A stretch of DNA of 64,000 bases, from contig CACDKN010000003.1 of NCBI GenBank assembly GCA_902553315.1, positions 1-64,000 of the forward strand, read 5' to 3'. Position numbers and translations under genes: made by a program. The stretch's first letter is position 1. Each line of letters begins with the position of its first letter. Origin of the DNA: AG-339-G14 sp902553315 (GTDB taxonomy: Bacteria > Pseudomonadota > Gammaproteobacteria > Magnimaribacterales > AG-339-G14). Shown here in pieces: positions 34,382 through 43,905 of the stretch. The notes below the pieces were generated by a model, which saw only the letters and a program-made list of their open reading frames with translations, ran no database searches and had not been told where the DNA came from.

Positions 34382-34399
34382 TTAGCAAAAAAATGCTAA
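34382..34399. repeat. Inverted repeat TTAGCA-(A)6-TGCTAA before pyrG
   Basis: Perfect 6-bp arms at 34382-34387 and 34394-34399 with a six-base A loop on the plus strand, lying between the ferritin-like gene and pyrG. No U-run follows on the transcribed (minus) strand, so it is not a classical terminator. It could be a weak hairpin or protein site. Confidence 0.35.
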
Positions 34400-34418
34400 T
34401 GCTTCAATGTAAATATTT

Positions 34419-35507
34419 TTAAGCCGTTTCTGATAAATCTAAGGGTTGCTTCAAAGAAGCCCAATCTATGTCTCCGTCAGTGGGCCAACTTTCATAATCT
34501 AAAACTCCTAATTCATCATATAAAGGTCTCACCTTATCAGTGATCAAACCAATTCTAGATAAATTCGGAACCACTCTAGTGAATAAAAGATGCTGAAAAT
34601 TATTAGTAACATCAGTTTTTGATTGAAATTCTAAAGATTCTTCTACATTCCAGCCAAATTTTTCATAAACTTCAGCTGAAAGAAGTCTTCCTCTCATAAC
34701 TACACAAGCTTCGTAAGCAAACATAGCTCTTTCATCAAGTTCGTCTTTTGAAAGGTTTTTTAGATACTCTTCCAAGTAATTAACTCCAAAAGTAACATGT
34801 CGAGCCTCGTCACGAATAATTAAATAAAGCATGTCTCTAAATACAGGGTCATTTGATGTTTGCTTAGCCAAATTGAAGGCTGCTAAAGCAAGACCTTCTA
34901 TAATAATTTGCATACCAATGAATTTTAAATCCCATCTTGGATCGGTAAGTATTTTGTCAAGCAAGGATTTTAAACCTGTTCCAACTGGATACATTAATTT
35001 TTGGCGAGTTTGAAGATATTTATTAAAAGCCTCAACGTGTCTTGCTTCGTCGAAAGTTTGAGAGGCTGCATAAAGTTTCGCATTAAAAGTTGGTGCACAA
35101 GATACCAATTGAGAAGCAACTAATAGCGCACCTTGCTCACCATGAAGGAATTGACTTAAAGACCATGAGGCTCTGTGTCTAAGAAACTCAAATTTTTCGT
35201 TATTTGATAGTTTTTGGTAGGGTTCGTAAGCATCCCAAAAAATTTCCGGTGGAGTTTCTTCTCTCTCAGGTAGAGGACGATCCCAATCTATATCTTTTTC
35301 GACATTCCAGTTTAATTCTTTGCCTAATTCGTAAAGTTTTTTTATTCTATTGTCTTGAACCGTGTAATCCCAATTGTAAGCTCCAGTTAGAGGCGTATTA
35401 AATATTTCGGCTACATCAGTGACTTCTTGCTCTGAGAGGTTTAATTCATTTTCAACTGGGAATTCTTTGAGTTTCCTTGGTGTTTCTTTCAAATAATCAA
35501 TTTTCAT
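34419..35507 (-). CDS. Di-iron ferritin-like protein, unknown substrate
   Basis: 362 residues. Two ExxH half-sites in a four-helix arrangement: E124 (LHGEQGALL), E154 and H157 (FDEARHVEA), E204 (IIEGLALAAF), E234 and H237 (RDEARHVTF). That is the full six-ligand carboxylate-bridged di-iron set of the ribonucleotide-reductase-R2/ferritin superfamily. It is too short for NrdB and lacks an obvious radical-tyrosine context, so an oxidase or oxygenase role is more likely. It stands alone between alr and pyrG with its own gaps (69 and 65 bases). Confidence 0.85.
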   Translation of the reverse strand: MKIDYLKETPRKLKEFPVENELNLSEQEVTDVAEIFNTPLTGAYNWDYTVQDNRIKKLYELGKELNWNVEKDIDWDRPLPEREETPPEIFWDAYEPYQKLSNNEKFEFLRHRASWSLSQFLHGEQGALLVASQLVSCAPTFNAKLYAASQTFDEARHVEAFNKYLQTRQKLMYPVGTGLKSLLDKILTDPRWDLKFIGMQIIIEGLALAAFNLAKQTSNDPVFRDMLYLIIRDEARHVTFGVNYLEEYLKNLSKDELDERAMFAYEACVVMRGRLLSAEVYEKFGWNVEESLEFQSKTDVTNNFQHLLFTRVVPNLSRIGLITDKVRPLYDELGVLDYESWPTDGDIDWASLKQPLDLSETA

Positions 35508-35576
35508 AGGACAATTATCTGCTATTTAGTTAATAAATGTAAACTATTTGAAGCTTTATAATTTTTATAGATATCC

Positions 35577-36671
35577 TTATTTTTCTATGTACTTACGCTT
35601 TACTCTTTTTGAAACAGAGGTCATCAATTCGTAAGAAATGCTGTTAGAAAATTTTGCAACTTTGTCAATTTTCAAGTTTGATCCCCATAAAATTACTTCC
35701 GAATTGAAATTTGCTTGAACACATCGACTTAAATCCACTGCGGTGAGATCCATGGATACTCTACCGATAACCTTAGCTTTTTTATTGTCAACTAATACAT
35801 ATGCAGAATTTCCCATACCAGTAGGATACCCATCGGCATAACCGATAGGTAAAATACCAATTGTTGTATCTTTTTTTGCTCTCCATGTGCCTTCATATCC
35901 TACTAGCTCTCCTTTTTGCACTTTCTTAATAGATATGAACTTTGATTTTAAAGTCATTACTTGCTCAAGGTCTAAACTAGACTTTCCTAGATCTTCTTGA
36001 CACCCAAAAATACTTATTCCAGGTCTAGAAATATCCATATGAGAATTTTTAAAATTTATTAAACCTCCAGAATTACAAAGACTCGATATCAAATTAGGCT
36101 TAATTTTTTTTAACTTGGATTCGTATTTTTTAAATAGCTTAATCTGTTTATTTGATTGCTTTTTAGCTTTTGTATTTGAAGAGGCTGAAGAAAAATGACT
36201 CATCAAAACGATTTTTTTCTTAAAAGAATTAATTTTTGTAAAAGCTTTTAAGATTTCATTTTCCTTGAAGCCCAGCCTATTCATACCGGTGTCAACTTTT
36301 AGCCAGATTTTGTTATTTCCTGACAAGTCTGAGGATTTTATTTCTGCTAAGAAAGAAATTTGCCTATTAGAGTGAATGACATAGTCGATATTCAGTTTTT
36401 CAAGATTTTTTAACTCTTCTAAATTATAAGGTCCTTCCATGCAGACGACGCTTTTGCTGGTTAATCTTCTTAGCTCTATTGATTCTTCAAAAGTCGCTAC
36501 ACAATAACCTGATATAGAACCATTTATAGTTTCTATTACTCTCTTTAATCCATGTCCGTAAGCGTTTGCTTTAACAACAGGATAAATTTTCGATCGAGTA
36601 ATTTTTTTTAATTTTTTTACGTTTTTTTTTAAAGCTAAAAGATTGATCTCAGCTACGGTAGGTCTACTCAA
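35577..36671 (-). CDS. alr: Alanine racemase
   Basis: 364 residues. PLP lysine in YPVVKANAYGHG, the second catalytic tyrosine in LVGYEGTWRAK, plus ADGYPTGM and GRVSMDLTAVDLS. It supplies D-alanine for Ddl and MurF, encoded nearby. Overlaps dnaB by 4 bases, the common dnaB-alr pair. Confidence 0.97.
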   Translation of the reverse strand: MSRPTVAEINLLALKKNVKKLKKITRSKIYPVVKANAYGHGLKRVIETINGSISGYCVATFEESIELRRLTSKSVVCMEGPYNLEELKNLEKLNIDYVIHSNRQISFLAEIKSSDLSGNNKIWLKVDTGMNRLGFKENEILKAFTKINSFKKKIVLMSHFSSASSNTKAKKQSNKQIKLFKKYESKLKKIKPNLISSLCNSGGLINFKNSHMDISRPGISIFGCQEDLGKSSLDLEQVMTLKSKFISIKKVQKGELVGYEGTWRAKKDTTIGILPIGYADGYPTGMGNSAYVLVDNKKAKVIGRVSMDLTAVDLSRCVQANFNSEVILWGSNLKIDKVAKFSNSISYELMTSVSKRVKRKYIEK

Positions 36672-38068
36672 TTTTTATTACTAAATGCTGGATTGTCGTA
36701 CGCTGGGTCATTTGGAGCGAGATTTTCAAATGAAGTATATCTCGCAGCCCAATGCAAAAGACTTTCTCCGGTTTCACCGTTTCTATGTTTAGCGACTATA
36801 ATTCTTGCTATTCCTTTATTTTCTGGAGTTGGCTCATGGAATTCTGGTCTGAAAGGAAAAATCACCAGATCAGCGTCTTGCTCCAATGCTCCAGAATCTC
36901 TCATGTCCGCTAAAATTGGCACTTTGTTAGTTCTTGTTTCGGAAGCTCTATTTAATTGAGAAAGAGCTATGACAGGAATGTCCAGTTCCTTTGCTAAAGC
37001 CTTAGTTGCTCTCGAAATTTCACTGATTTCATTTACTCTGCTTGGGTTGCTTTGATCTGCTTTCATCAACTGAAGATAATCTATGACTATTAAACCAAGT
37101 TCAGGTTGTTCTCTTTTTAATTTTCTTGATCTAGAAAGAATCTCTGAGGGACTTAAAGCAGAAGTATCATCTATAAAAAAGTTACTTTTTTCTATAAGTT
37201 CAACAGCCTTTCCTATTTTCTCAAAATCTGAATCGGTTAGCTCTTTTGCTTGAAATATTCTCTTAAGCTCTACTTTAGACAAAATTGAAATAATTCGATA
37301 CATAACGGATCTTGAAGACATTTCTAGGCTGTAAAAAACTGAGGGAATGTTATTTTCAATAAAACTTGCTGCAATACTCAATCCAAAGGCAGTTTTTCCC
37401 ATGCTCGGTCTTCCAGCAACCAAAATTAAGTCACCATTTTGCAATCCCAAAGTCATTTTATCTAAATCTCTAAACCCTGTTGAATGACCAATTAAGGGAG
37501 TAGTCGAATTAAGATTTTCCTCTATGTTGTCATAGACAGGTTTAATTAGATCTTTAGCCAACACAGGTCCTTTTTTTCTCTCAATTGAATCTCTGAGATT
37601 TATTAATTTATTTTCTGCTTCACTGAATGCGCCCTCAATTTCAAAAGAATCTGATTCTTTGGCAATACTAGAAATATCTGAGGCTGTAGAAATAAGTTTC
37701 CTTAAACTTGAAGTTTGTTTAACGATGTCGGTATAACTAAGAAAATTCGCTGTTCCGGGAGTATCGGATGCAAGCTTTTTAATATACTCGTTTTGATTAA
37801 AATTAGATAAAGATGAAATGTCTGGATCGTTAGTGAGAGACTCAATAAGAGTTACTGTATCTACTTCGTTGCCATGATCTCTTAAGCGTCTTATAGATCT
37901 ATAGATGAGCTTATGCTCTACAAGCATAAAATCGTCTTCTTCAACCTCTACAGAGACTGTATCCCATAATTCAGGCTCTAATAGCAAACCTCCTAGGACA
38001 GCTTTTTCTGCTTCAATTGAGGAGGGTTGATCAAATTCTTTTTTCATAAATCGGTCTAATATTTTCAC
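36668..38068 (-). CDS. dnaB: Replicative DNA helicase DnaB
   Basis: 466 residues. N-terminal DnaG-interaction domain (about 15-115: SIEAEKAVLGGLLLEPELWD), then a RecA-like ATPase with GRPSMGKTAFGLSIA (Walker A), LIVIDYLQLM (Walker B) and the arginine-finger region. No intein. 33 bases downstream of rplI. Confidence 0.98.
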   Translation of the reverse strand: MKILDRFMKKEFDQPSSIEAEKAVLGGLLLEPELWDTVSVEVEEDDFMLVEHKLIYRSIRRLRDHGNEVDTVTLIESLTNDPDISSLSNFNQNEYIKKLASDTPGTANFLSYTDIVKQTSSLRKLISTASDISSIAKESDSFEIEGAFSEAENKLINLRDSIERKKGPVLAKDLIKPVYDNIEENLNSTTPLIGHSTGFRDLDKMTLGLQNGDLILVAGRPSMGKTAFGLSIAASFIENNIPSVFYSLEMSSRSVMYRIISILSKVELKRIFQAKELTDSDFEKIGKAVELIEKSNFFIDDTSALSPSEILSRSRKLKREQPELGLIVIDYLQLMKADQSNPSRVNEISEISRATKALAKELDIPVIALSQLNRASETRTNKVPILADMRDSGALEQDADLVIFPFRPEFHEPTPENKGIARIIVAKHRNGETGESLLHWAARYTSFENLAPNDPAYDNPAFSNKN

Positions 38069-38101
38069 ATCTAAGACCGCTTAAGACAAATATGAATTAG
38101 A

Positions 38102-38548
38102 TTATTCTGGTTTTAGGACTATCTTTATTTCTGAGATAACTTCAGGGTGTAATTCCACATTTAAATCGAATTCGCCAAGTTCCTTTAAAACTCCTTCAGG
38201 TAATCTTATAGACTGTCTGTCTATTTCAAAACCAGATTCCATTAATTTATCTGAAATTTCTTTTGTTCCGATTGATCCGTACATTGTTTCTTCTTCAGTA
38301 ACTGCAACACTGATCTCAAAAGACAATCCATTTAACTTTTCCTTCAATCCCTTTGCAGTTTCAATTTTCTTATTCTCTACTTCAATTAGTTCTGCCTTCT
38401 CTGCCTCATAAATCTTCATATTTTCTTCGGTTGCTGGGATGGCTTTGCCTGTAGGCATCAAAAAGTTTCTTCCATATCCTGATTTAACATTTACAAGGTC
38501 GCCAGGAGACCCCAAGCCTGTAATAGATTCTTTTAATATTACCTTCAT
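38102..38548 (-). CDS. rplI: Ribosomal protein bL9
   Basis: 148 residues. MKVILKESITGLGSPGDLVNVKSGYGRNFLMPTGKA is split by the usual conserved glycines; a connecting helix and C-terminal domain complete it. Large-subunit protein near L1. Third gene of rpsF-rpsR-rplI. Confidence 0.98.
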   Translation of the reverse strand: MKVILKESITGLGSPGDLVNVKSGYGRNFLMPTGKAIPATEENMKIYEAEKAELIEVENKKIETAKGLKEKLNGLSFEISVAVTEEETMYGSIGTKEISDKLMESGFEIDRQSIRLPEGVLKELGEFDLNVELHPEVISEIKIVLKPE

Positions 38549-38550
38549 TT

Positions 38551-38820
38551 TTAACTTCTATGGCTATCAGTGTATGGTAACAAAGCAAGTTGCCTAGCTC
38601 TTTTAATAGCCTTCGTGAGTTGCCTTTGATATTTTGCACTCGTTCCAGTCATCCTTGCCGGTGAAATTTTGCCCATTTCATTAATAAATTTTGATAAAAG
38701 CTCTATGTCTTTGTAATCAATTTCTTCAACATTAGCAGCAGTAAATTGACAAGTTCTTTTAGTTTTAATTAAAGACTCTTGATTTTGATTATTTTTTCTT
38801 TTGTCAGTTTTTCTTCGCAT
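38551..38820 (-). CDS. rpsR: Ribosomal protein bS18
   Basis: 89 residues, with a basic N-terminal extension of about 20 residues before CQFTAANVEEIDYKD and the conserved ISPARMTGTSAKYQRQLTKAIKRARQLALLPY. Binds S6 in the 30S platform. 2 bases from both neighbours. Confidence 0.98.
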   Translation of the reverse strand: MRRKTDKRKNNQNQESLIKTKRTCQFTAANVEEIDYKDIELLSKFINEMGKISPARMTGTSAKYQRQLTKAIKRARQLALLPYTDSHRS

Positions 38821-38822
38821 AT

Positions 38823-39290
38823 TTACTCGTTATCTGATTTTTGTTCTTCTTCTTTTGGAAGGTTTTTAGGAATAGTATCAATTGACTTATCAATCTCAAG
38901 CTTGTCTTTTACAGATTTATCTTTGTCTGTTTTAGAATCTATTTCTGAAGCGTCCTCATATTTTTTTTGATTTTTTGTCTGAGATAGCAGAATTGAAGGC
39001 TCTGTTTCAGCCCTTTTCTTCTTAACTAAAGAGGACCTCATAATGGATTCATCAAATTTAAATAATGACTCTATTTCTTTTAGATTTATGGGATCACACT
39101 CGAAATTCAATAAAAAATAATGACCAGTATTTTTATCGTTAATTGGATAAGCAAGAGTTCTTAAACCAATATCTTCAGATCTATGAGTAATGCCATTAAT
39201 AGACTTTATTTTTTCTAAACATTTTTCAAAAAGCTTAGACTCTCTGTCTAATTGTGGATCTACAACAAAAACAATTTCGTAATGATTCAT
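38823..39290 (-). CDS. rpsF: Ribosomal protein bS6 with long charged tail
   Basis: 155 residues. The S6 fold occupies about residues 1-96 (MNHYEIVFVVDPQLDRE, HRSEDIGLRTLAYPINDKNTGHYFLLNFE). The C-terminal ~55 residues are almost entirely Lys/Asp/Glu/Ser, longer than in E. coli, where a short tail is polyglutamylated by RimK. A clear AAGGAG ribosome-binding site lies upstream. First gene of the rpsF-rpsR-rplI-dnaB-alr run. Confidence 0.96.
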   Translation of the reverse strand: MNHYEIVFVVDPQLDRESKLFEKCLEKIKSINGITHRSEDIGLRTLAYPINDKNTGHYFLLNFECDPINLKEIESLFKFDESIMRSSLVKKKRAETEPSILLSQTKNQKKYEDASEIDSKTDKDKSVKDKLEIDKSIDTIPKNLPKEEEQKSDNE

Positions 39291-39336
39291 ATTATTTAGT
39301 CTCCTTATGGGTTTGAATCCTTATGTGGACTCAAGA

Positions 39337-39351
39337 AAACTTGGCAAGTTT
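39337..39351 (-). terminator. Candidate weak terminator or operator at the end of ddl
   Basis: The 15-base palindrome AAACTTGCCAAGTTT (minus strand) overlaps the ddl stop and is followed by TTCTT. As RNA it could form a short AU-rich hairpin with a U-rich tail, at the boundary between the dcw operon and rpsF. It may equally be a protein-binding palindrome. Confidence 0.3.
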
Positions 39352-40279
39352 ACATTTTGATATCTTTCTTATCAAGTGAGGATTGAACAATTTTCATTAC
39401 CAATTGATTAAATTCAACTCCTGCAAATGAAGCAGCTTTAGGAACTAAACTTGAATTGGTCATACCAGGTACAGTGTTCAATTCGAGAAAGTAAAATTCT
39501 TTTCCATCATCAATTAAATCTATTCTCGACCAACCTGTGCATCCAAAATCTTTATTTATTATTTTCGAATATTTAATAAGTTCTTTTTCCCTTGATGGTT
39601 CAAAAATAGCCTTTTCATAGGAAGTATTTTTAGAATTATATTTTGAATTAAAATCATAAAATCCATCATCTGGAATTATTTCCACTGCAGGGAAAATATC
39701 TTCTCCAACCATTGCTACAGTGATTTCCTTTCCCTCAATGAATTCTTCAATCATGAACTGACCATATTTTTTTGCTTCTCTAATGCCCTCTTCAATCTGC
39801 TGAGTATCGTTTTCTACAATTGACACACCAATGCTAGAGCCTTCTTTAGTTGGTTTGATAACGACTTTCTTAGTTTTTTTATCTTGACCAATTAAAATTT
39901 TTTTTGAATCGTCCCAATCAAATTGCTTTGGGGTTAAAATTTCTTTTGAAAGATATTTTTTTGAACTATTTTTATCGAATGTTTTTTCACACGCGGAGGA
40001 ATTACTTCCGGAATAATTAAGACATATTTCTTCAAAAAAATTTTGAAGCTCTCCGTCTTCACCCCCGGCTCCATGGATGAGAATAAAAACAAAATCTAAA
40101 CCTTCATATGTTGATTTAGAAAATAGTTGAGTTTTATCATGTATTTCAATCAATTTAGACTTTAGTCCTTCGTTAAAAAAAGCTTCGTTGACGGCTCTTG
40201 CACTTTTTAGAGAAATAGTTTTTTCGTTAGAGTATCCTCCTCCTAATACTCCGAATTTTATTTTTTCAATTTTCTCCAT
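39350..40279 (-). CDS. ddl: D-alanine--D-alanine ligase
   Basis: 309 residues, ATP-grasp fold. LGGGYSNEKTISLKSARAV, the KPTKEGSSIGVSIV nucleotide loop, EEFIEGKEITVAMVG and FLELNTVPGMTNSS. Makes the D-Ala-D-Ala dipeptide for MurF. It directly abuts murC. In most relatives ftsQ-ftsA-ftsZ follow; here the next gene is rpsF. Confidence 0.97.
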   Translation of the reverse strand: MEKIEKIKFGVLGGGYSNEKTISLKSARAVNEAFFNEGLKSKLIEIHDKTQLFSKSTYEGLDFVFILIHGAGGEDGELQNFFEEICLNYSGSNSSACEKTFDKNSSKKYLSKEILTPKQFDWDDSKKILIGQDKKTKKVVIKPTKEGSSIGVSIVENDTQQIEEGIREAKKYGQFMIEEFIEGKEITVAMVGEDIFPAVEIIPDDGFYDFNSKYNSKNTSYEKAIFEPSREKELIKYSKIINKDFGCTGWSRIDLIDDGKEFYFLELNTVPGMTNSSLVPKAASFAGVEFNQLVMKIVQSSLDKKDIKM

Positions 40280-41650
40280 TTATTTGAATCTCAAGGCTAG
40301 CGTTGAAGTATTACCTGCCCCTTGAGTAAGAAAAATATATTTTTGATCACTAAAATTTTTGAATTCCTCAAAGGCTTCTTCTATTCCATTTACCAATACG
40401 ACGTTTTTATTATTTTTTTTAACTTCGCAAAATAAGTCTTCACTAGAATAGTTTTTAATCGGAAGTTCGCTTGCCGGATATATTTCCATAAGAATTAAGT
40501 TGTCTATTTTAGATAAAATATTTACAAAATCATGAAATAAAGCTTTGGTACGGGAATACCTGTGCGGTTGAAATGCCATGACAACTTTTTTATCAGGCCA
40601 AATTTCTTTTATAGTTTCTATTGTCGCTTTCAGCTCCGAAGGATGATGACCATAGTCATCTACTAAAGTGATTCTTTTTCCAAATACATTATCCGAGATT
40701 ATTTCGAACCTTCTCTCCACCTGAGCAAAAGAACTAAGCGCCTTTCTAATACCGGGTAATTTAATTCCCTCATCTAATGCAATAAGAATTGCGGCTAAAG
40801 AATTAAGAATATTATGTTGTCCATGGATTCCTATTTCGAAAAGGTGCTCCAAATCAGATTTTTTATCTTTTACAACAAAGGAGGATCCTTTTTGATTTTG
40901 TGAATAGTGAATTATTTTGTAATCAGCATCAGAGGAAAATCCATATGTAATAATTTTTTCAGTTCCAAGAGATAAATCTTTAAGCCACTTTTTTTCAAGG
41001 TCTAAAATAAAAACCGTGCTCTTAACTTTTTTTATAAAATCTACAAAAGCTTTTTTTAAGTTTTCTATATTTCCCTGATATGTCTCAAGATGGTCATTGT
41101 CAATCCCAGTAATGATTGCTTTATCTGGATTAAATAATAAAAAACTTCCATCGCTTTCATCTGCTTCAGCAAAAATATGTTTTCCATCTCCTAAGTTTGC
41201 ATTGGATTCAAATGAACTAACTTTTCCACCAATTATATAAGTAGGATCAAGATTATTTTCTTTAAAAATATGAGCAGCTATACAAGTTGTTGTTGTCTTA
41301 CCATGACTTCCAGCGATCAAAATACTTTTTTTTAGATTAGTCAATTCAGCCAACATCTCCGCTCTTTTTATAATTTTTATATTATTTTTTTTTGCCTCAA
41401 TTATTTCAGGATTATCCTGTTTTATTGCAGATGAAAATACGACCAAATCAACCTCAGAAAGGTTTTCTCCCTCATGTATGTTAAAAAAAACTAATCCTAA
41501 GCTCTCAAGTCTTTTAGTTATTTTAGATTCCAAAAGATCAGATCCAGAAACTTGAAAATTTAAATTTATTAATATTTCTGCGATGCCGCTCATTCCAGCT
41601 CCGCCCACACCAATAAAATGAATTTTCTTTATTTTATTCGTACCAAGCAT
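40280..41650 (-). CDS. murC: UDP-N-acetylmuramate--L-alanine ligase
   Basis: 456 residues. N-terminal IHFIGVGGAGMSGIAEIL Rossmann motif, P-loop GSHGKTTT (114-121), HNILNSLAA and DDYGHHPSELKATI. Adds L-Ala to UDP-MurNAc. Overlaps murG by 17 bases. Confidence 0.98.
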   Translation of the reverse strand: MLGTNKIKKIHFIGVGGAGMSGIAEILINLNFQVSGSDLLESKITKRLESLGLVFFNIHEGENLSEVDLVVFSSAIKQDNPEIIEAKKNNIKIIKRAEMLAELTNLKKSILIAGSHGKTTTTCIAAHIFKENNLDPTYIIGGKVSSFESNANLGDGKHIFAEADESDGSFLLFNPDKAIITGIDNDHLETYQGNIENLKKAFVDFIKKVKSTVFILDLEKKWLKDLSLGTEKIITYGFSSDADYKIIHYSQNQKGSSFVVKDKKSDLEHLFEIGIHGQHNILNSLAAILIALDEGIKLPGIRKALSSFAQVERRFEIISDNVFGKRITLVDDYGHHPSELKATIETIKEIWPDKKVVMAFQPHRYSRTKALFHDFVNILSKIDNLILMEIYPASELPIKNYSSEDLFCEVKKNNKNVVLVNGIEEAFEEFKNFSDQKYIFLTQGAGNTSTLALRFK

Positions 41651-42725
41651 TTACTTCGTTGAAAATTATTTGTTCAGAAGGCTTAATCTTTATCTTTTCA
41701 AGGTTTCCTTTTTTTTCATCAACAATTTCTTTTTTTTCTAAAATTTCTTTTAGAAGATTAAAAAGGTTTAGAGGAAATTCTTCAGATTCCTGCAATATCC
41801 AAGATGCATTTTTTTCATAAAGATAACTAGCATTTTCCATTTGATGATTGTCTATAGAATTTTTAAGCGGCACCAAAATCCCTACTGATTTAGAGGAAAT
41901 TAACTCAGATATTGTTAAAGCTCCTGATCTGCAGATAACTAAATCCGCCCAAGAGTAACTCTGGCTTATATGATTTATAAATTCTTCAATTTGTATATTT
42001 TTTGATGAGAGATCGTAGTTTTTCTCTAAAGACTCTTTTTTATTGACCCCACATTGATGCAAAACATTTATCTGTGAATTCTTTATAAAGATTTCTATAG
42101 ATTTTGGAACGTGCTCATTTAAAAAACTTGAACCTTGACTTCCTCCAAGAACTAACAAATTGAATTTATCTGAATCGTTGTTTGTGTTATTTGATTGAGT
42201 TACCTCTCCGATTGGATTTCCGCTTTCAATCAATTTGATGTATTTCTTATCAAAATTTTCAAAAATTTGCTTTGTTTTTGGAAACCCACAAAAGACTTTT
42301 GATACTTTATTAGTTGAGAAGAGTAGTTTTGAAACTGAACCAGGAATAGTATTTTGTTCTTGAAGAAAAACGGGGCCTTTAAAATAAAAGAAAGCGATAA
42401 GTGACACGTATCCTCCAAAAACTATCATAGGATAATTTTCTCTATCAAAAGGCTTTGATTTAAAAAGGAAAACCACTCCACTAACCAAGAAAGCAACCAA
42501 CGCTTTTAACTTTATCAAAACACCCTTTCCTCTAAATCCATATAATGGGACTTGTATGAAAGATATATCTAATTCTTTGCAAATATTTTTTTCTGGTCCT
42601 CTATTTGTTCCAATCCAAATAACCTTAGAGCCTTCCTTAATAAATTTTTGAGCAACTCTTTTAGCTGGAAATACGTGTCCTCCTGTACCGCCGGCAGCAA
42701 TGAATATTATTTTTGGACTAGACAC
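41634..42725 (-). CDS. murG: Lipid II-forming GlcNAc transferase MurG
   Basis: 363 residues, two Rossmann domains. GGTGGHVFPAKRVA (lipid-acceptor loop), LLVLGGSQGSSFLNE, CRSGALTISELISS and a late VPLKNSIDNHQMENA. It transfers GlcNAc to lipid I at the inner membrane. Overlaps ftsW by 8 and murC by 17 bases. Confidence 0.97.
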   Translation of the reverse strand: MSSPKIIFIAAGGTGGHVFPAKRVAQKFIKEGSKVIWIGTNRGPEKNICKELDISFIQVPLYGFRGKGVLIKLKALVAFLVSGVVFLFKSKPFDRENYPMIVFGGYVSLIAFFYFKGPVFLQEQNTIPGSVSKLLFSTNKVSKVFCGFPKTKQIFENFDKKYIKLIESGNPIGEVTQSNNTNNDSDKFNLLVLGGSQGSSFLNEHVPKSIEIFIKNSQINVLHQCGVNKKESLEKNYDLSSKNIQIEEFINHISQSYSWADLVICRSGALTISELISSKSVGILVPLKNSIDNHQMENASYLYEKNASWILQESEEFPLNLFNLLKEILEKKEIVDEKKGNLEKIKIKPSEQIIFNEVNAWYE

Positions 42726-43905
42726 CTAACACTCTTTCTTCTACTTCAGAACTTTCTTGAAGTTCAAGATTAATCCTAAAGAGAATTGCAGTTAAAGCAA
42801 ACATTAACATTAAGTTTGTTCCACCAAAACTTATGAAAGGCAACGTAAGTCCTTTGGTTGGTAACATCCCACTTGAAACTCCAATATTAATAAATACATG
42901 AAAAGCAATGCAAACTCCTACTCCATAAGAAAGATATGATTCGAAAAATTTTTTTATTATCCTTGCTCTTCTTCCTAATAAAAAAGACTTGAAAATAAAA
43001 TAACCGTATATAGAAATCAAAAAAATGCAAAAAATTAATCCTAATTCCTCCGCTATTATCGCGAAGATAAAATCTGTTTGTGCATCAGGCAAATAATGAT
43101 ATTTTTGTAAACTTTCGCCTAATCCAACCCCAAAAAGATCTCCTCTACTAAAAGCAATGAGTGCTTGTGATAACTGATACCCGCTTTCGCCATAATTACT
43201 CCATGGGTCTACAAAACTCAATATTCTATTCATTCTCCAGGGGACTAAAAGAATCATGCTTATAAAGACGCTAAGCCCCATAAAAAAAATAATTAGCATT
43301 TGTTTTAATGGCGCTCCTGCAATGAACATGATGGTTAATGAAATAAGAAAAATTACCGCTGATGATCCCAGGTCAGGCTCAACTAGAACTAATGCTATGG
43401 CTGATATAACTACCAAAACCGGTTTCCAAAACCCCAACCATTTCTCTTTGAATTCTGTCATTCTTCTAAAACAATAGGATGATATGTAAATAATTAATGA
43501 AAATTTCATTAATTCTGATGGTTGAAAAGAAAATCCTAATATTCTGATCCATCTGGAAGCTCCATTTGCTTCAAAACCAATTAAAGGAAAAAAAACTAAA
43601 GTTAATAGAAAAAAAGAAAAAATAATCAGAGAAATATCAATCTTTTTCCAAGTGCTTAAGGAGACTCTGAAAATTAAAAGACCGATAAATATTGCAAGTA
43701 TCAGCTTAACAATATGGTTTAAGGTCATTGACAACGATCCATCAGTTAAAGGAATGGTGACTGAAGCAATCATCACTACTCCAAATAAGCTGAGAAAAGT
43801 TACAGTAGAAAAAATTCCAATATCAAAATCAGAAATTTTTAAATTTCTATGGAATTCCCCAAAAAGGATTCTATGAAACTTTGACTGTTTAAGTGTTTCC
43901 CTCAT
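42718..43905 (-). CDS. ftsW: Septal peptidoglycan polymerase FtsW
   Basis: 395 residues, SEDS family with about ten membrane helices. GASRWIRILGFSFQPSELMKFSLI and the periplasmic SRGDLFGVGLGESLQKYHYLPDAQTDFIFAIIAEELG loop with its catalytic aspartate region are seen. It polymerises lipid II with FtsI. Overlaps murD by 17 bases. Confidence 0.97.
   Translation of the reverse strand: MRETLKQSKFHRILFGEFHRNLKISDFDIGIFSTVTFLSLFGVVMIASVTIPLTDGSLSMTLNHIVKLILAIFIGLLIFRVSLSTWKKIDISLIIFSFFLLTLVFFPLIGFEANGASRWIRILGFSFQPSELMKFSLIIYISSYCFRRMTEFKEKWLGFWKPVLVVISAIALVLVEPDLGSSAVIFLISLTIMFIAGAPLKQMLIIFFMGLSVFISMILLVPWRMNRILSFVDPWSNYGESGYQLSQALIAFSRGDLFGVGLGESLQKYHYLPDAQTDFIFAIIAEELGLIFCIFLISIYGYFIFKSFLLGRRARIIKKFFESYLSYGVGVCIAFHVFINIGVSSGMLPTKGLTLPFISFGGTNLMLMFALTAILFRINLELQESSEVEERVLGV

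Noticed and set aside
34382..34400. Intrinsic terminator between the ferritin-like gene and pyrG
   Set aside because: The stem is short and AT-rich, the U-run lies in the loop rather than after the stem.
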